NCBI GenBank assembly: GCA_012799115.1
Contig: JAAZLY010000163.1
Coordinates: forward strand, 1 to 10,062
Reading direction: 5' to 3'
Origin: Bacillota bacterium
Lineage (GTDB): Bacteria; Bacillota; Limnochordia; Darwinibacteriales; Darwinibacteriaceae
Length of the DNA stretch: 10,062 nucleotides
The translations under genes were made by a program, and so were the position numbers. Shown here one piece after another: positions 1 through 6,670 of the stretch (the stretch's first letter is position 1; each line of letters begins with the position of its first letter). The notes under the pieces were generated by a model. The model saw only the letters and a list, made by a program, of their open reading frames with translations, ran no database searches and was not told the DNA's origin.

Positions 1-1176
1 AGGATGGTAGTGCAGGTTCAGCTCGCCAAAGTACAAGGTGCCGTATTTTTCGTTGATTTCGGTTAGGAGTTGGCTTAGACTCTTGCCTGTTTTCGCCAGC
101 ATTTCAACTGCCAAGAGAGCGGCTAGGATTCCATCTTTGCCGTTCACATGACCGCGGATCTTCAGACCACCGCTACTTTCCCCACCGAGGAGTAAATTTT
201 CCTCATCCATCTTGGAGGAAATGTGCTTAAAACCGACCGGTACCTCAAAGGCTGGTTCGCCAAAGGAGTGGGCGATGCGATCAAGAACATGACTGGTGGT
301 TACATTGCGTACTAGGCCGCCTTTTTCGCCGCGGTAGGCCTTGAGATAGTAATAAAGAAGCTTCAGAATCTCGTTGGCATCAATGTAGCTTCCCTTTTCG
401 TCATAAAGTCCAATTCGATCCGAGTCGCCGTCCGTGGCAATTCCGATATGGTACTTGCCCTGCTTCATCATATACTCCATATCCTGAAGGGACTCCCGGG
501 AAGGGGTTGGGGCCCGCTGACCAAACATGGTATCTCGATCAGCGTTGATCAAATCCACCGAACAGCGGAGGGATGCTAGACACATAGCCATGATATCTTT
601 GGCCACCCCGAACATGGGATTAAAGAGGACCCTGAAGTTCAGTTTCTGTACCGCTTCAATATCAATTTGATCCAGTAAGGAATCAATATAGGCGTTTTTA
701 TTGGAATACTCGATGATCTTTCCTTGCTTTAGGGCATCGGTAAAGGAAAGGGGCGGAGCTTTGAGATCTGGAATCGTGCTGCAAATCTCCTCCAGGCGAT
801 TGGTGACCTCGACTGGTGCATCCTTACCACCTTCAACAATAATCTTGAGCCCATTATATTCGGAAGGGTTATGCGAAGCGGTAACCATAATACCCATTGC
901 CAAATCTTCTTGATCCACAGCGTACATCAGCATGGGCGTCGGTACTACCTGTTCAATGAACCAGACAGTGATCCCATTATGGACCAAAATCTCTGCCAGG
1001 GCCCGCGAAAAGCGACCTGATAAGAAGCGGAGATCATGCCCCACCACAACCGGCTTATGGGCTTGTCCTAGCTCTTCTAAATAGAGGGCTACTGCTTGTG
1101 CCACTCTCCGCACATTATTAAAGGTAAACTCCTCTCCGATTATAGCTCGCCAACCGCCTGTTCCAAACTTCACCAT
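1..1176 (-). CDS. Phosphoglucomutase/phosphomannomutase family protein, 3' end outside window
   Basis: Enzymes of this family move a phosphate between C1 and C6 of a hexose through a phosphoserine, linking glycolysis to cell-envelope and storage sugars; they are cytoplasmic. The minus strand reads open for exactly 392 codons from the ATG at 1176 and runs off the window. Three family signatures are in the right order: the phosphoserine loop TASHNP (catalytic Ser about residue 101), the metal-binding loop DGDSDR (249-254), and the sugar-binding loop GESSGG (332-337) followed by an RGHVNGKDG stretch. The protein begins MVKFGTGGWRAIIGEEF, typical of the family N-terminus. The start is backed by GAAAGGTG about 8 bases upstream. 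Full members are usually 450-580 residues, so the C-terminal domain is missing here. Substrate (glucose, mannose or glucosamine phosphate) cannot be told from this. It lies downstream of the flagellin terminator, and I see no convincing promoter in the short gap, so its transcription is unclear. Confidence 0.93.
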   Translation of the reverse strand, partial: MVKFGTGGWRAIIGEEFTFNNVRRVAQAVALYLEELGQAHKPVVVGHDLRFLSGRFSRALAEILVHNGITVWFIEQVVPTPMLMYAVDQEDLAMGIMVTASHNPSEYNGLKIIVEGGKDAPVEVTNRLEEICSTIPDLKAPPLSFTDALKQGKIIEYSNKNAYIDSLLDQIDIEAVQKLNFRVLFNPMFGVAKDIMAMCLASLRCSVDLINADRDTMFGQRAPTPSRESLQDMEYMMKQGKYHIGIATDGDSDRIGLYDEKGSYIDANEILKLLYYYLKAYRGEKGGLVRNVTTSHVLDRIAHSFGEPAFEVPVGFKHISSKMDEENLLLGGESSGGLKIRGHVNGKDGILAALLAVEMLAKTGKSLSQLLTEINEKYGTLYFGELNLHYHP

Positions 1177-1243
1177 ATCCTTCACACCTTTCCAATCATC
1201 GTCTAGGTATTCGCTTTGGGGATAGACAATCCTTTTTGAGCCC

Positions 1244-1269
1244 AAAAAAGCCGCCACATTCGGCGGCTT
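1244..1269 (-). terminator. Intrinsic terminator after flagellin gene
   Basis: Read on the minus strand this is an 8-bp perfect stem, AAGCCGCC pairing with GGCGGCTT (1262-1269 with 1248-1255), a 6-base loop, and then a run of U from the A tract at 1244-1249. It starts 15 bases after the flagellin stop codon, so the flagellin message probably ends here and is monocistronic. Confidence 0.9.
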
Positions 1270-1284
1270 GCTTCGCTAGAACTG

Positions 1285-2118
1285 CTATTTAGGCCAGAGG
1301 AGCTGCAGAATCATCTGCTGACTCACATTGGCTTGGGCAATCATGGCCAAGGAGGCTTGCATCCTAATTTGGGCTTTGACCATGTTCATCATTTCTTCAG
1401 CAATATCGGCATCTCGAATGCGAGATTCTGCATCGGCGAGATTGACTGCTGTGTTTTCGAGGTTATTGATCGTGTGCTCAAGGCGTCTTGTCTTGGCTCC
1501 AATATAGGAACGTTGGGTGGAGACCCTCTTAATAGCTTCATCTACGATTCCGATGGCGTCATTTGCTGCTTCCGCTGTTCCCACGGAAACACCGTCTAGC
1601 CCCAATCCTCCACTTCGCATATCATCGAAGCTAATATCCATGTTTTGCCCAGCATTGGCCCCAATTTGAATGATCAGGGGGTCTTCTTCGTCTCTAGACC
1701 CGTCCAGGAGGTTCATGGTGTTAAACTGTGTATTGCCGCCAATGTCATCGATGGCCTTGACCAGTTCATCAAACTCCATTTGTAGAGCTTCCCGCTCCGT
1801 TTCGGTGAGGGTACCGGTTGAGGCATAGACGGCGATCTCCCGGAGGCGATGTAAGATGGCATGCGTCTCACCTAGAGCTCCATCTGCTACATTAAGCATG
1901 GATATGGCATCTTGGGCGTTTCTCGAGGCTTGGCGTAGACCCCGAATTTGAGCCCGCATTTTCTCGGAAATGGCAAGGCCGGCTGGATCATCCGCGGCGC
2001 GGTTAATTCGCAGTCCTGTGGAGATTCTCTCCATAGACCGGGTATAGTCCATTTGGGCCGCACGATAGGCGCTTAAAGCTCGCAAGCCAGCTAGATAAAG
2101 TACGTTCAACGTTGCCAC
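1285..2118 (-). CDS. hag: Flagellin, compact form without variable domain
   Basis: Flagellin is the subunit exported through the flagellar type III apparatus and polymerised into the filament. The 277-residue product has the conserved N-terminal D0/D1 coiled-coil region (about 25-135, with SGLRINRAADDPAGLAISEK at 34-53 and ASRNAQDAIS after it) and the conserved C-terminal D1/D0 region (about 175-274, with SRIRDADIAEEMMNMVKAQI). Almost nothing lies between them, so the surface-exposed D2/D3 part is absent, as in short Firmicutes flagellins. The GTG at 2118 has GAGGTG only 2 bases upstream. A TTG at 2109 has AGGTGG 5 bases upstream and gives an N-terminus closer to the usual family length, so it may be the true start. 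The first 20 or so residues differ from the common MRINxNIxALN pattern, and the C-terminus ends LLWPK where the family normally stops at LLQ, LLR or LLG. It has its own sigma-28-like promoter and a terminator. Confidence 0.95.
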   Translation of the reverse strand: MATLNVLYLAGLRALSAYRAAQMDYTRSMERISTGLRINRAADDPAGLAISEKMRAQIRGLRQASRNAQDAISMLNVADGALGETHAILHRLREIAVYASTGTLTETEREALQMEFDELVKAIDDIGGNTQFNTMNLLDGSRDEEDPLIIQIGANAGQNMDISFDDMRSGGLGLDGVSVGTAEAANDAIGIVDEAIKRVSTQRSYIGAKTRRLEHTINNLENTAVNLADAESRIRDADIAEEMMNMVKAQIRMQASLAMIAQANVSQQMILQLLWPK

Positions 2119-2134
2119 CTCACCTCTACTTACT

Positions 2135-2162
2135 TTATCGGAATCTGTCCATCCTTGCTTTA
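2135..2162 (-). promoter_or_regulatory. Sigma-28 (SigD)-type promoter for flagellin
   Basis: On the minus strand TAAA (2162-2159), a 16-base spacer, then TCCGATAA (2142-2135). The sigma-28 consensus is TAAA, 15 or so bases, GCCGATAT, so the -10 element matches 6 of 8 and the -35 fully. The predicted transcript start near 2128 leaves a leader of only about 10 bases before the GTG, or about 19 before the alternative TTG. A dedicated flagellar sigma factor for a filament gene is what the family biology predicts. Confidence 0.75.
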
Positions 2163-2229
2163 GAGGAGCAGTAAGAATGCTTGTCCATGCACATTTGGGG
2201 GCATGTCGAAAATTTCTCCTGCGAACCTA

Positions 2230-2258
2230 TTGACATGAAGGGCCCCAGTGGATACAAT
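2230..2258 (+). promoter_or_regulatory. Sigma-A promoter of the regulator-pot operon
   Basis: TTGACA at 2230-2235, a 17-bp spacer, and TACAAT at 2253-2258: a perfect -35, optimal spacing and 5 of 6 at the -10. Transcription should begin near 2265. This is the only strong promoter I can see ahead of the regulator and potABCD, and no terminator lies between it and the end of potD1. It stands divergent to the flagellin promoter about 70 bp away. Because the core is so close to consensus, control most likely comes from repression at the half-sites immediately downstream. Confidence 0.85.
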
Positions 2259-2264
2259 ACATTT

Positions 2265-2294
2265 GTTTAGTAGTTCTAAACCACGGGTTTAGTA
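2265..2294. promoter_or_regulatory. Putative operator: three phased GTTTAG/CTAAAC half-sites
   Basis: GTTTAG occurs at 2265-2270, its reverse complement CTAAAC at 2276-2281, and GTTTAG again at 2287-2292. Start-to-start spacing is exactly 11 bp both times, about one helical turn, with alternating orientation. The right pair extends to a 7-bp inverted repeat, CTAAACC (2276-2282) and GGTTTAG (2286-2292), around a 3-bp centre. The outer copies extend to the 8-bp direct repeat GTTTAGTA (2265-2272 and 2287-2294). The array begins at the predicted transcription start and ends 25 bp before the regulator's start codon. I infer that the HTH-cupin regulator encoded next binds here and represses its own operon; binding itself is not shown by sequence. 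Confidence 0.6.
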
Positions 2295-2319
2295 ACACAA
2301 AACTCAGAGAGGGGGCGAA

Positions 2320-2862
2320 GTGGTGAAAATTGGTGAGAAAATCAAACGTCTGCGAATGCAACACAATTTGACCCAAGAAGAACTCGCCGACCGTACAGAG
2401 CTCACAAAGGGTTTCATTTCCCAAGTGGAACGGGAGCTTACTTCACCTTCCATCGCTACCTTAGTGGATATATTAGAAGCCCTGGGTACAGATCTGCAAG
2501 GTTTTTTCAACCACGAAGTGCCCGAAAAAATCGTCTTTTCTAAGGATGATGTAGCGGTCAAGTATGACCCGGAGCTCAAAAGTGAAATTAATTGGTTAGT
2601 CCCAAATGCTCAGAAAAACTCCATGGAACCCATTTTGGTTCAGCTCGAGCCCCATGGACAGACGGCATTTGATGATCCTCATGATGGAGAAGAGTTTGGC
2701 TATGTGCTGAAGGGCCAAGTATATTTGCATCTTGGTGCCAAGAAGATAAGGGTTCGTACGGGTGAAGCATTTTATTTTTCAGCCCAGGAAGGCCATTATA
2801 TCTCGAACACCAGCACAAGACCTGCCAGCATATTGTGGGTTTCCACCCCACCAAGTTTTTAG
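2320..2862 (+). CDS. XRE-family HTH regulator with C-terminal cupin domain, polyamine-responsive type
   Basis: A 180-residue transcription factor. Residues 4-60 form an XRE/Cro-type helix-turn-helix domain (TQEELADRTELTKGFISQVE at 18-37 spans the core helices). Residues about 105-178 form a cupin_2 barrel with the motif HDGEEFGYVLKG (121-132) and a second half GEAFYFSAQEGHY (148-160). This architecture is that of PuuR-like regulators, in which the cupin is taken to sense the small-molecule ligand. It is the first gene of the unit, 22 bp before potA, an arrangement common for polyamine transporters in Firmicutes, so the inferred role is polyamine-dependent control of uptake. GTG at 2320 is followed directly by a second in-frame GTG at 2323. 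The Shine-Dalgarno GAGGGGG ends at 2315, so spacing is 4 or 7 bases and the second GTG may be used. The ligand is inferred from context only. Confidence 0.93.
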   Translation: MVKIGEKIKRLRMQHNLTQEELADRTELTKGFISQVERELTSPSIATLVDILEALGTDLQGFFNHEVPEKIVFSKDDVAVKYDPELKSEINWLVPNAQKNSMEPILVQLEPHGQTAFDDPHDGEEFGYVLKGQVYLHLGAKKIRVRTGEAFYFSAQEGHYISNTSTRPASILWVSTPPSF

Positions 2863-2867
2863 TTTAC

Positions 2868-2876
2868 GGAAGGGGG
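2868..2876 (+). promoter_or_regulatory. Ribosome binding site that fixes the potA TTG start
   Basis: GGAAGGGGG lies 8 bases before the TTG at 2885. The in-frame ATG at 2762 would give a 390-residue protein, but its extra 41 residues lie over the end of the regulator gene, resemble no ATPase N-terminus, and start before the conserved SEIIVDLKSVSKVY segment. Confidence 0.7.
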
Positions 2877-2884
2877 AACTTGAG

Positions 2885-3934
2885 TTGTCCGAAATTATCG
2901 TTGATTTGAAGTCTGTATCGAAGGTTTATGACGAGACAGTGGCACTCGATGGCATCAATTTGTATATCAGAAAAAACGAGTTTGTCACTCTCTTAGGTCC
3001 TAGTGGATGTGGAAAAACAACCACTTTGCGGTTGATCGGAGGTTTCGAACAGCCTACCGAGGGGAAGATTTTGTTTGAAGGTAAGGATATCAGTACGGTT
3101 CCCCCTTATAAACGTCGAGTAAACACAGTGTTTCAACGCTACGCTTTGTTCTCCCATCTTGACGTCTTTGAAAACATTGCCTTTGGTTTACGCATTAAGA
3201 AGCTCAGCGAAAAGGTGATTACCGAGAAGGTCCACAAAATGCTAGCCCAAGTGAACCTAGAAGGCTTCGAGAAAAGAGATGTGAACTCCTTAAGTGGCGG
3301 GCAGCAGCAAAGGGTGGCCATTGCCAGAGCTTTGGTGAACGAGCCAGAAGTTCTACTTCTAGATGAACCCCTAGCCGCTTTGGATCTAAAGCTACGCAGA
3401 GAAATGCAGCATGAGCTGAAAAGTATGCAAAAGCAACTGGGCATCACCTTTGTCTTTGTCACTCACGACCAAGAGGAAGCGCTGTCTATGTCCGACACCG
3501 TGGTTGTGATGAAGGATGGCAAGATTCAGCAAATTGGTACACCGGTAGACATCTACAATGAACCCACCAATGCGTTTGTAGCTGATTTCATTGGTGAAAG
3601 TAATATCGTTGACGGATTTATGCGCAAAGACTACCTCGTGGACTTCAGTGGTTCGAGCTTTGAATGCGTCGACGCTGGTTTTGCCAAGGATGAGGCGGTT
3701 GATGTTGTGATCCGTCCCGAGGATTTGGTGCTCATTCCGGCAGGAAATGCCCGACTCACCGGCACGGTGAGTTCGGTGAACTTCTTGGGAGTACACTATG
3801 AGATGATTGTTGAGTCAGACGATGGCATGAGCTGGCTTGTCCACTCTACCCTAATGGAACCTGTGGGAACCAAGGTTGGTTTAGGCCTGGAGCCCATGGA
3901 CATTCATATTATGCGGAAGGAGAGCCCAGCATGA
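2885..3934 (+). CDS. potA: Spermidine/putrescine ABC importer, ATP-binding subunit PotA
   Basis: PotA hydrolyses ATP on the cytoplasmic face to drive polyamine import through PotB-PotC. From the TTG start it has 349 residues, close to the usual 350-380. All nucleotide-binding motifs are intact: Walker A GPSGCGKT (38-45), Q-loop Gln 84, signature LSGGQ (136-140), Walker B LLLDEP (157-162) with catalytic Glu 161, D-loop ALD, and switch His 194 in VTHDQEEA. Residues about 240-345 form the C-terminal TOBE-type regulatory domain (IRPEDL near 278, then a short beta-barrel stretch). The Q-loop reads FQRYALFSHLDVFENIAFGL, the pattern of the Pot/Opp2-like importers. Its stop overlaps the potB start as ATGA. 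The only promoter seen is that ahead of the regulator gene. Assignment to polyamines rests mainly on the adjoining PotD proteins and the family-typical gene order. Confidence 0.96.
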   Translation: MSEIIVDLKSVSKVYDETVALDGINLYIRKNEFVTLLGPSGCGKTTTLRLIGGFEQPTEGKILFEGKDISTVPPYKRRVNTVFQRYALFSHLDVFENIAFGLRIKKLSEKVITEKVHKMLAQVNLEGFEKRDVNSLSGGQQQRVAIARALVNEPEVLLLDEPLAALDLKLRREMQHELKSMQKQLGITFVFVTHDQEEALSMSDTVVVMKDGKIQQIGTPVDIYNEPTNAFVADFIGESNIVDGFMRKDYLVDFSGSSFECVDAGFAKDEAVDVVIRPEDLVLIPAGNARLTGTVSSVNFLGVHYEMIVESDDGMSWLVHSTLMEPVGTKVGLGLEPMDIHIMRKESPA

Positions 3935-4752
3935 AACGTGCGACACTCTTTCCTTACGTGATTTGGATGGCACTGTTCATTGTTGTTCCGATGCTCTTGG
4001 TCCTCTACTATGCCTTTACCGTACCAACAGATGCCGGTGCAACCTGGTCCCTTGACAACTTCTCCAGGTTCTTTGAACCGATTTATCTTAGGGTTCTAGG
4101 CAGGTCACTGCGCCTGGCAGTCATTAGCACGATCATCTGCCTACTGCTTGGTTATCCAGCCGCCATGGTGATGGCGGGAAACGCCTTTAGTCGGAAGAGT
4201 GTGATCTTGCTTCTTTTTGTGGTCCCCATGTGGATGAACTTTCTGTTGAGGACCTATGCCTGGTTGACCCTTTTGGAACGGAACGGAGTGATCAATGTAC
4301 TCCTAAACGCCCTGCGTCTGCCAAACCTGAACATTTTGTACACCGAATCTGCCGTAGTTTTGGGCATGGTCTACAACTTTCTGCCCTTTATGGTGCTTCC
4401 TATCTACTCGGTTCTGAGCAAGATCGATAAGGGAGTCATAGAAGCAGCAGGGGATCTGGGGGCTAATTCCTTTCGGGTCTTTACCCGTGTTATCTTTCCC
4501 TTGAGCGTGCCCGGCTTGGTTTCTGGAGTCACCATGGTCTTTATGCCGGCACTAACGACATTTGTCATCTCCAGACTACTAGGGGGCGGCCAGTTTACCT
4601 TGATCGGTAATCTGATTGAACAGCAGTTCTTGGTTGTCGGTGACTGGGGCTTCGGTTCGTCCATTTCGGTTGTCATGATCGTGTTGATCCTGTTCAGTAT
4701 GGCCATTATGTCCTTCTTTGAAGGGGAAGAAAAGAGTGTGGCACTATGGTAA
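3931..4752 (+). CDS. potB: Spermidine/putrescine ABC importer, permease subunit PotB
   Basis: PotB is one of the two membrane subunits that form the translocation path. The 273-residue protein has about six hydrophobic segments: roughly 8-29, 62-84, 90-112, 139-160, 190-218 and 236-262. The cytoplasmic EAA loop that docks onto the ATPase is clear at 171-195 (EAAGDLGANSFRVFTRVIFP), with the invariant Gly and the trailing P. The N-terminal segment and the PMWMNFLLRTYAWLTLL stretch (99-115) are typical of PotB and its close relative PotH. The ATG at 3931 overlaps the potA stop by 4 bp (ATGA), with AAGGAG 8 bases upstream inside potA, so the two are probably translationally coupled. The 3' end overlaps potC by 7 bp. 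Confidence 0.96.
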   Translation: MKRATLFPYVIWMALFIVVPMLLVLYYAFTVPTDAGATWSLDNFSRFFEPIYLRVLGRSLRLAVISTIICLLLGYPAAMVMAGNAFSRKSVILLLFVVPMWMNFLLRTYAWLTLLERNGVINVLLNALRLPNLNILYTESAVVLGMVYNFLPFMVLPIYSVLSKIDKGVIEAAGDLGANSFRVFTRVIFPLSVPGLVSGVTMVFMPALTTFVISRLLGGGQFTLIGNLIEQQFLVVGDWGFGSSISVVMIVLILFSMAIMSFFEGEEKSVALW

Positions 4753-5585
4753 AGTTCTTAAAGCGGAGCTATGTCTACCTCATCTTTGCCTTCCTGTATA
4801 TGCCCATTGCAGTTCTGATGGTGTACTCCTTTAACGATTCCCGTTCCCGCGGTATGTGGGGAGGTTTCACCTTGCGCTGGTATGTGGAGCTGTTCCAAGA
4901 CCGAACGATTATGAGTTCCCTCTACTCCACTTTGCTGATCGGCGTCGTTTCGGCCCTTGTTGCCACGATCATAGGAACCTTGGCAGCCATAGGTATTCAC
5001 AACACCAGGGGAATTCAAAAGAAGGTAATCATGAACATCACCTACCTTCCGGTCTTGAACCCTGAGATTGTCACAGCCATTTCTCTGATGATTCTCTTTG
5101 TCTTTGCTAGAGTCAGACTTGGCTACCTCACGTTGCTCTTGGCCCATATTACCTTTAACATTCCTTATGTCATTTTGTCTGTGTTGCCTAAGCTCAGGCA
5201 ACTCAATAAGCACCTTTATGAGGCTGCTTTGGATCTTGGATCAACCCCGACCCAGGCCCTTTGGAAGGTTATTATCCCAGAGATTATGCCTGGAATTATC
5301 ACCGGTATGCTATTGGCCTTTACCCTATCGATTGATGATTTTGTCATCAGCTTCTTTACAACAGGCTCAGGAGTATCTACCCTTTCCATCACAATTTACT
5401 CCATGGCCCGCAGGGGGATTAACCCCAAGATCAATGCCCTGTCGACGATTATGTTTACGTTTGTACTCCTGCTCTTGATCGTCGTCAATGTCCGGCAAGC
5501 CCGGGAAGAGAAGAAGGGAAGGAATGGTAAAAATGGTTCGAAAAGGCAAGTTAGTTCTCTTGGTGCTCGTCTTGGTGGCGTTTAG
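4746..5585 (+). CDS. potC: Spermidine/putrescine ABC importer, permease subunit PotC
   Basis: PotC is the second membrane subunit, paired with PotB. It has 279 residues with about six hydrophobic segments, near 9-28, 62-84, 98-121, 127-148, 182-203 and 231-250, and an EAA docking loop at 159-183 (EAALDLGSTPTQALWKVIIP). The stretch TLSIDDFVISFFTTG (193-207) is characteristic of PotC/PotI. The start ATG overlaps the potB stop as ATGGTAA, implying coupled translation; the local ribosome binding site is weak. Oddly, the reading frame continues past the last membrane helix through a basic, Gly/Ser-rich tail (about 250-279) whose last 20 residues lie over the start and signal peptide of potD1. The tail is not something I recognise as conserved in the family. 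It may be tolerated extra sequence, or the result of a past loss of an earlier stop. Confidence 0.96.
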   Translation: MVKFLKRSYVYLIFAFLYMPIAVLMVYSFNDSRSRGMWGGFTLRWYVELFQDRTIMSSLYSTLLIGVVSALVATIIGTLAAIGIHNTRGIQKKVIMNITYLPVLNPEIVTAISLMILFVFARVRLGYLTLLLAHITFNIPYVILSVLPKLRQLNKHLYEAALDLGSTPTQALWKVIIPEIMPGIITGMLLAFTLSIDDFVISFFTTGSGVSTLSITIYSMARRGINPKINALSTIMFTFVLLLLIVVNVRQAREEKKGRNGKNGSKRQVSSLGARLGGV

Positions 5586-6576
5586 CCTAAGTTTAGCTGG
5601 TTGCGGGCAGGAAAAACCAACCCTCTACGTCTATAACTGGGGCGACTACATTGATGAGGATATTCTAGGGGAGTTTGAGAAAGAGTTTGGCATGAAGGTT
5701 GTCTATGACACCTATTCTACCAACGAAGATATGTACGTTAAGATCAAATCTGGTGGGAGCAACTACGATGTGATTTTCCCCTCGGAGTACATGTTGACGA
5801 GGATGCTACAAGAGGATATGTTGGAGAAAATCGATCTGAACAAGATCCCAAATCACAAGCATCTTGATGAGCGCCTGATGGGTACGGTCTATGACCCCAA
5901 GAATGAGTATTCTCTTCCGTATCTGTGGGGAACCCTTGGTATTCTGTATAACACAACCCTCGTCGATGAAGAAATCACGAGCTGGGATGTGCTTTGGGAT
6001 GACAAATACAGGAAGCAGATTCTCATGTTGGATAGCCAGCGCGATTCCATTGGGGCTGCCTTGATCAAACTGGGCTACTCCGTCAACACCCATGATGTCG
6101 ATCAACTAGCGGAGGCTGGCGAACTCTTGAAACAGCAAAAACCATTGGTTCTGGCCTATGTGGTTGATGAAGGCAAAGATAAAATGGTCTCTGGTGAGGC
6201 GAGTCTAGCTCTAACTTGGTCTGGCGAAGCGATGTACGCCATTTCCGAGAACGAAGACTTAGCTTACGCCATCCCTGAGGAAGGCACCAATGTGTGGTTT
6301 GATGTGATGGCCATTCCTAAGGGAGCGAAGAATCTGGAGGGGGCATTCAAGTTTATGGACTTCTTGAATCGTCCTGAGATTGCCCTGAGAAATACGGAGT
6401 ATGTCGGGTATTCTACACCAAATGTAGCGGCCAGGGCGATGCTCCCCGAGGAAGTGCGCAACGATACCCAGGCCTATCCAAGCGATGAAGATATTGAGAA
6501 CGCTGAGTTCTTCGTACATCTTGGCGACGCTTTGCGGCACTATGATAGAGTCTGGACAGAAGTTAAGGCCCACTAA
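5524..6576 (+). CDS. potD: Polyamine-binding lipoprotein PotD, first copy
   Basis: PotD captures spermidine or putrescine outside the membrane and delivers it to PotBC. From ATG 5524 it has 350 residues: a basic start, a hydrophobic core, and the lipobox LAGC with lipidated Cys 27, so it is anchored to the outer face of the membrane. The SBP fold is marked by LYVYNWGDYID (34-44), NYDVIFPSEYM (80-90), SLPYLWGTLGILYN (130-143), LMLDSQRDS (167-175) and VGYSTPN (294-300). Aromatic ligand residues expected from E. coli PotD appear conserved: Trp 39, Tyr 42, Tyr 89, Trp 232, Trp 258, Tyr 296, and Asp 260. By hand alignment others differ (see findings). A second ATG at 5533 has AAGGA about 9 bases upstream and is a possible alternative; an upstream ATG at 5488 would prepend a charged stretch before the signal peptide and is unlikely. 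The start overlaps potC by 62 bp. An intrinsic terminator follows within 30 bp. Confidence 0.96.
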   Translation: MVKMVRKGKLVLLVLVLVAFSLSLAGCGQEKPTLYVYNWGDYIDEDILGEFEKEFGMKVVYDTYSTNEDMYVKIKSGGSNYDVIFPSEYMLTRMLQEDMLEKIDLNKIPNHKHLDERLMGTVYDPKNEYSLPYLWGTLGILYNTTLVDEEITSWDVLWDDKYRKQILMLDSQRDSIGAALIKLGYSVNTHDVDQLAEAGELLKQQKPLVLAYVVDEGKDKMVSGEASLALTWSGEAMYAISENEDLAYAIPEEGTNVWFDVMAIPKGAKNLEGAFKFMDFLNRPEIALRNTEYVGYSTPNVAARAMLPEEVRNDTQAYPSDEDIENAEFFVHLGDALRHYDRVWTEVKAH

Positions 6577-6602
6577 ACCGTCTAAGTGGTATGAACAACA
6601 AG

Positions 6603-6628
6603 GGACATCCGACAGGATGTCCTTTTTT
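6603..6628 (+). terminator. Intrinsic terminator between potD1 and potD2
   Basis: GGACATCC (6603-6610) pairs perfectly with GGATGTCC (6615-6622) around the tetraloop GACA, followed by six T (6623-6628). It stands 26 bp after the potD1 stop and about 57 bp before the potD2 start. I found no good sigma-A promoter between it and potD2, so potD2 is probably transcribed by partial read-through or from a promoter I could not recognise. Confidence 0.88.
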
Positions 6629-6670
6629 GATGAAGGGATCCCGACCTTGTCCGAGAAGGGAAGTTATATG

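Noticed and set aside
1177..1243. Possible promoter for the phosphohexomutase gene (TTGTCT, 18 bp, TAGACG on the minus strand)
   Set aside because: The -10 match is too poor to claim; nothing better is visible in the gap.
1..1284. Link between the phosphohexomutase and flagellin glycosylation
   Set aside because: Adjacency alone; a terminator separates the genes and no glycosyltransferase or nucleotide-sugar gene is in the window.
1333..1599. 88-codon open frame opposite the flagellin C-terminal region
   Set aside because: It lies entirely over conserved flagellin sequence and has no family resemblance or ribosome binding site.
2186..2205. CATGC/GCATG inverted repeat in the divergent control region
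   Set aside because: Arms of 5 bp with a 10-bp spacer are expected by chance; it overlaps neither promoter core.
2762..2884. Longer potA starting at ATG 2762 (390 residues)
   Set aside because: The extra 41 residues are the regulator's coding sequence read in another frame, and the family N-terminus begins right after the TTG at 2885, which has a good ribosome binding site.
4758..5213. 151-codon antisense open frame within potC
   Set aside because: Composition is unlike a real protein (rich in His, Gln, Asn and Gly), there is no ribosome binding site, and it lies wholly opposite a clear permease gene.
5488..5523. Longer potD1 starting at ATG 5488
   Set aside because: It adds twelve charged residues ahead of a signal peptide that is complete from 5524; no better ribosome binding site.
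6485..6667. Longer potD2 starting at ATG 6485 (413 residues)
   Set aside because: It would overlap the end of potD1, run through the terminator hairpin and bury the lipoprotein signal peptide inside the protein.
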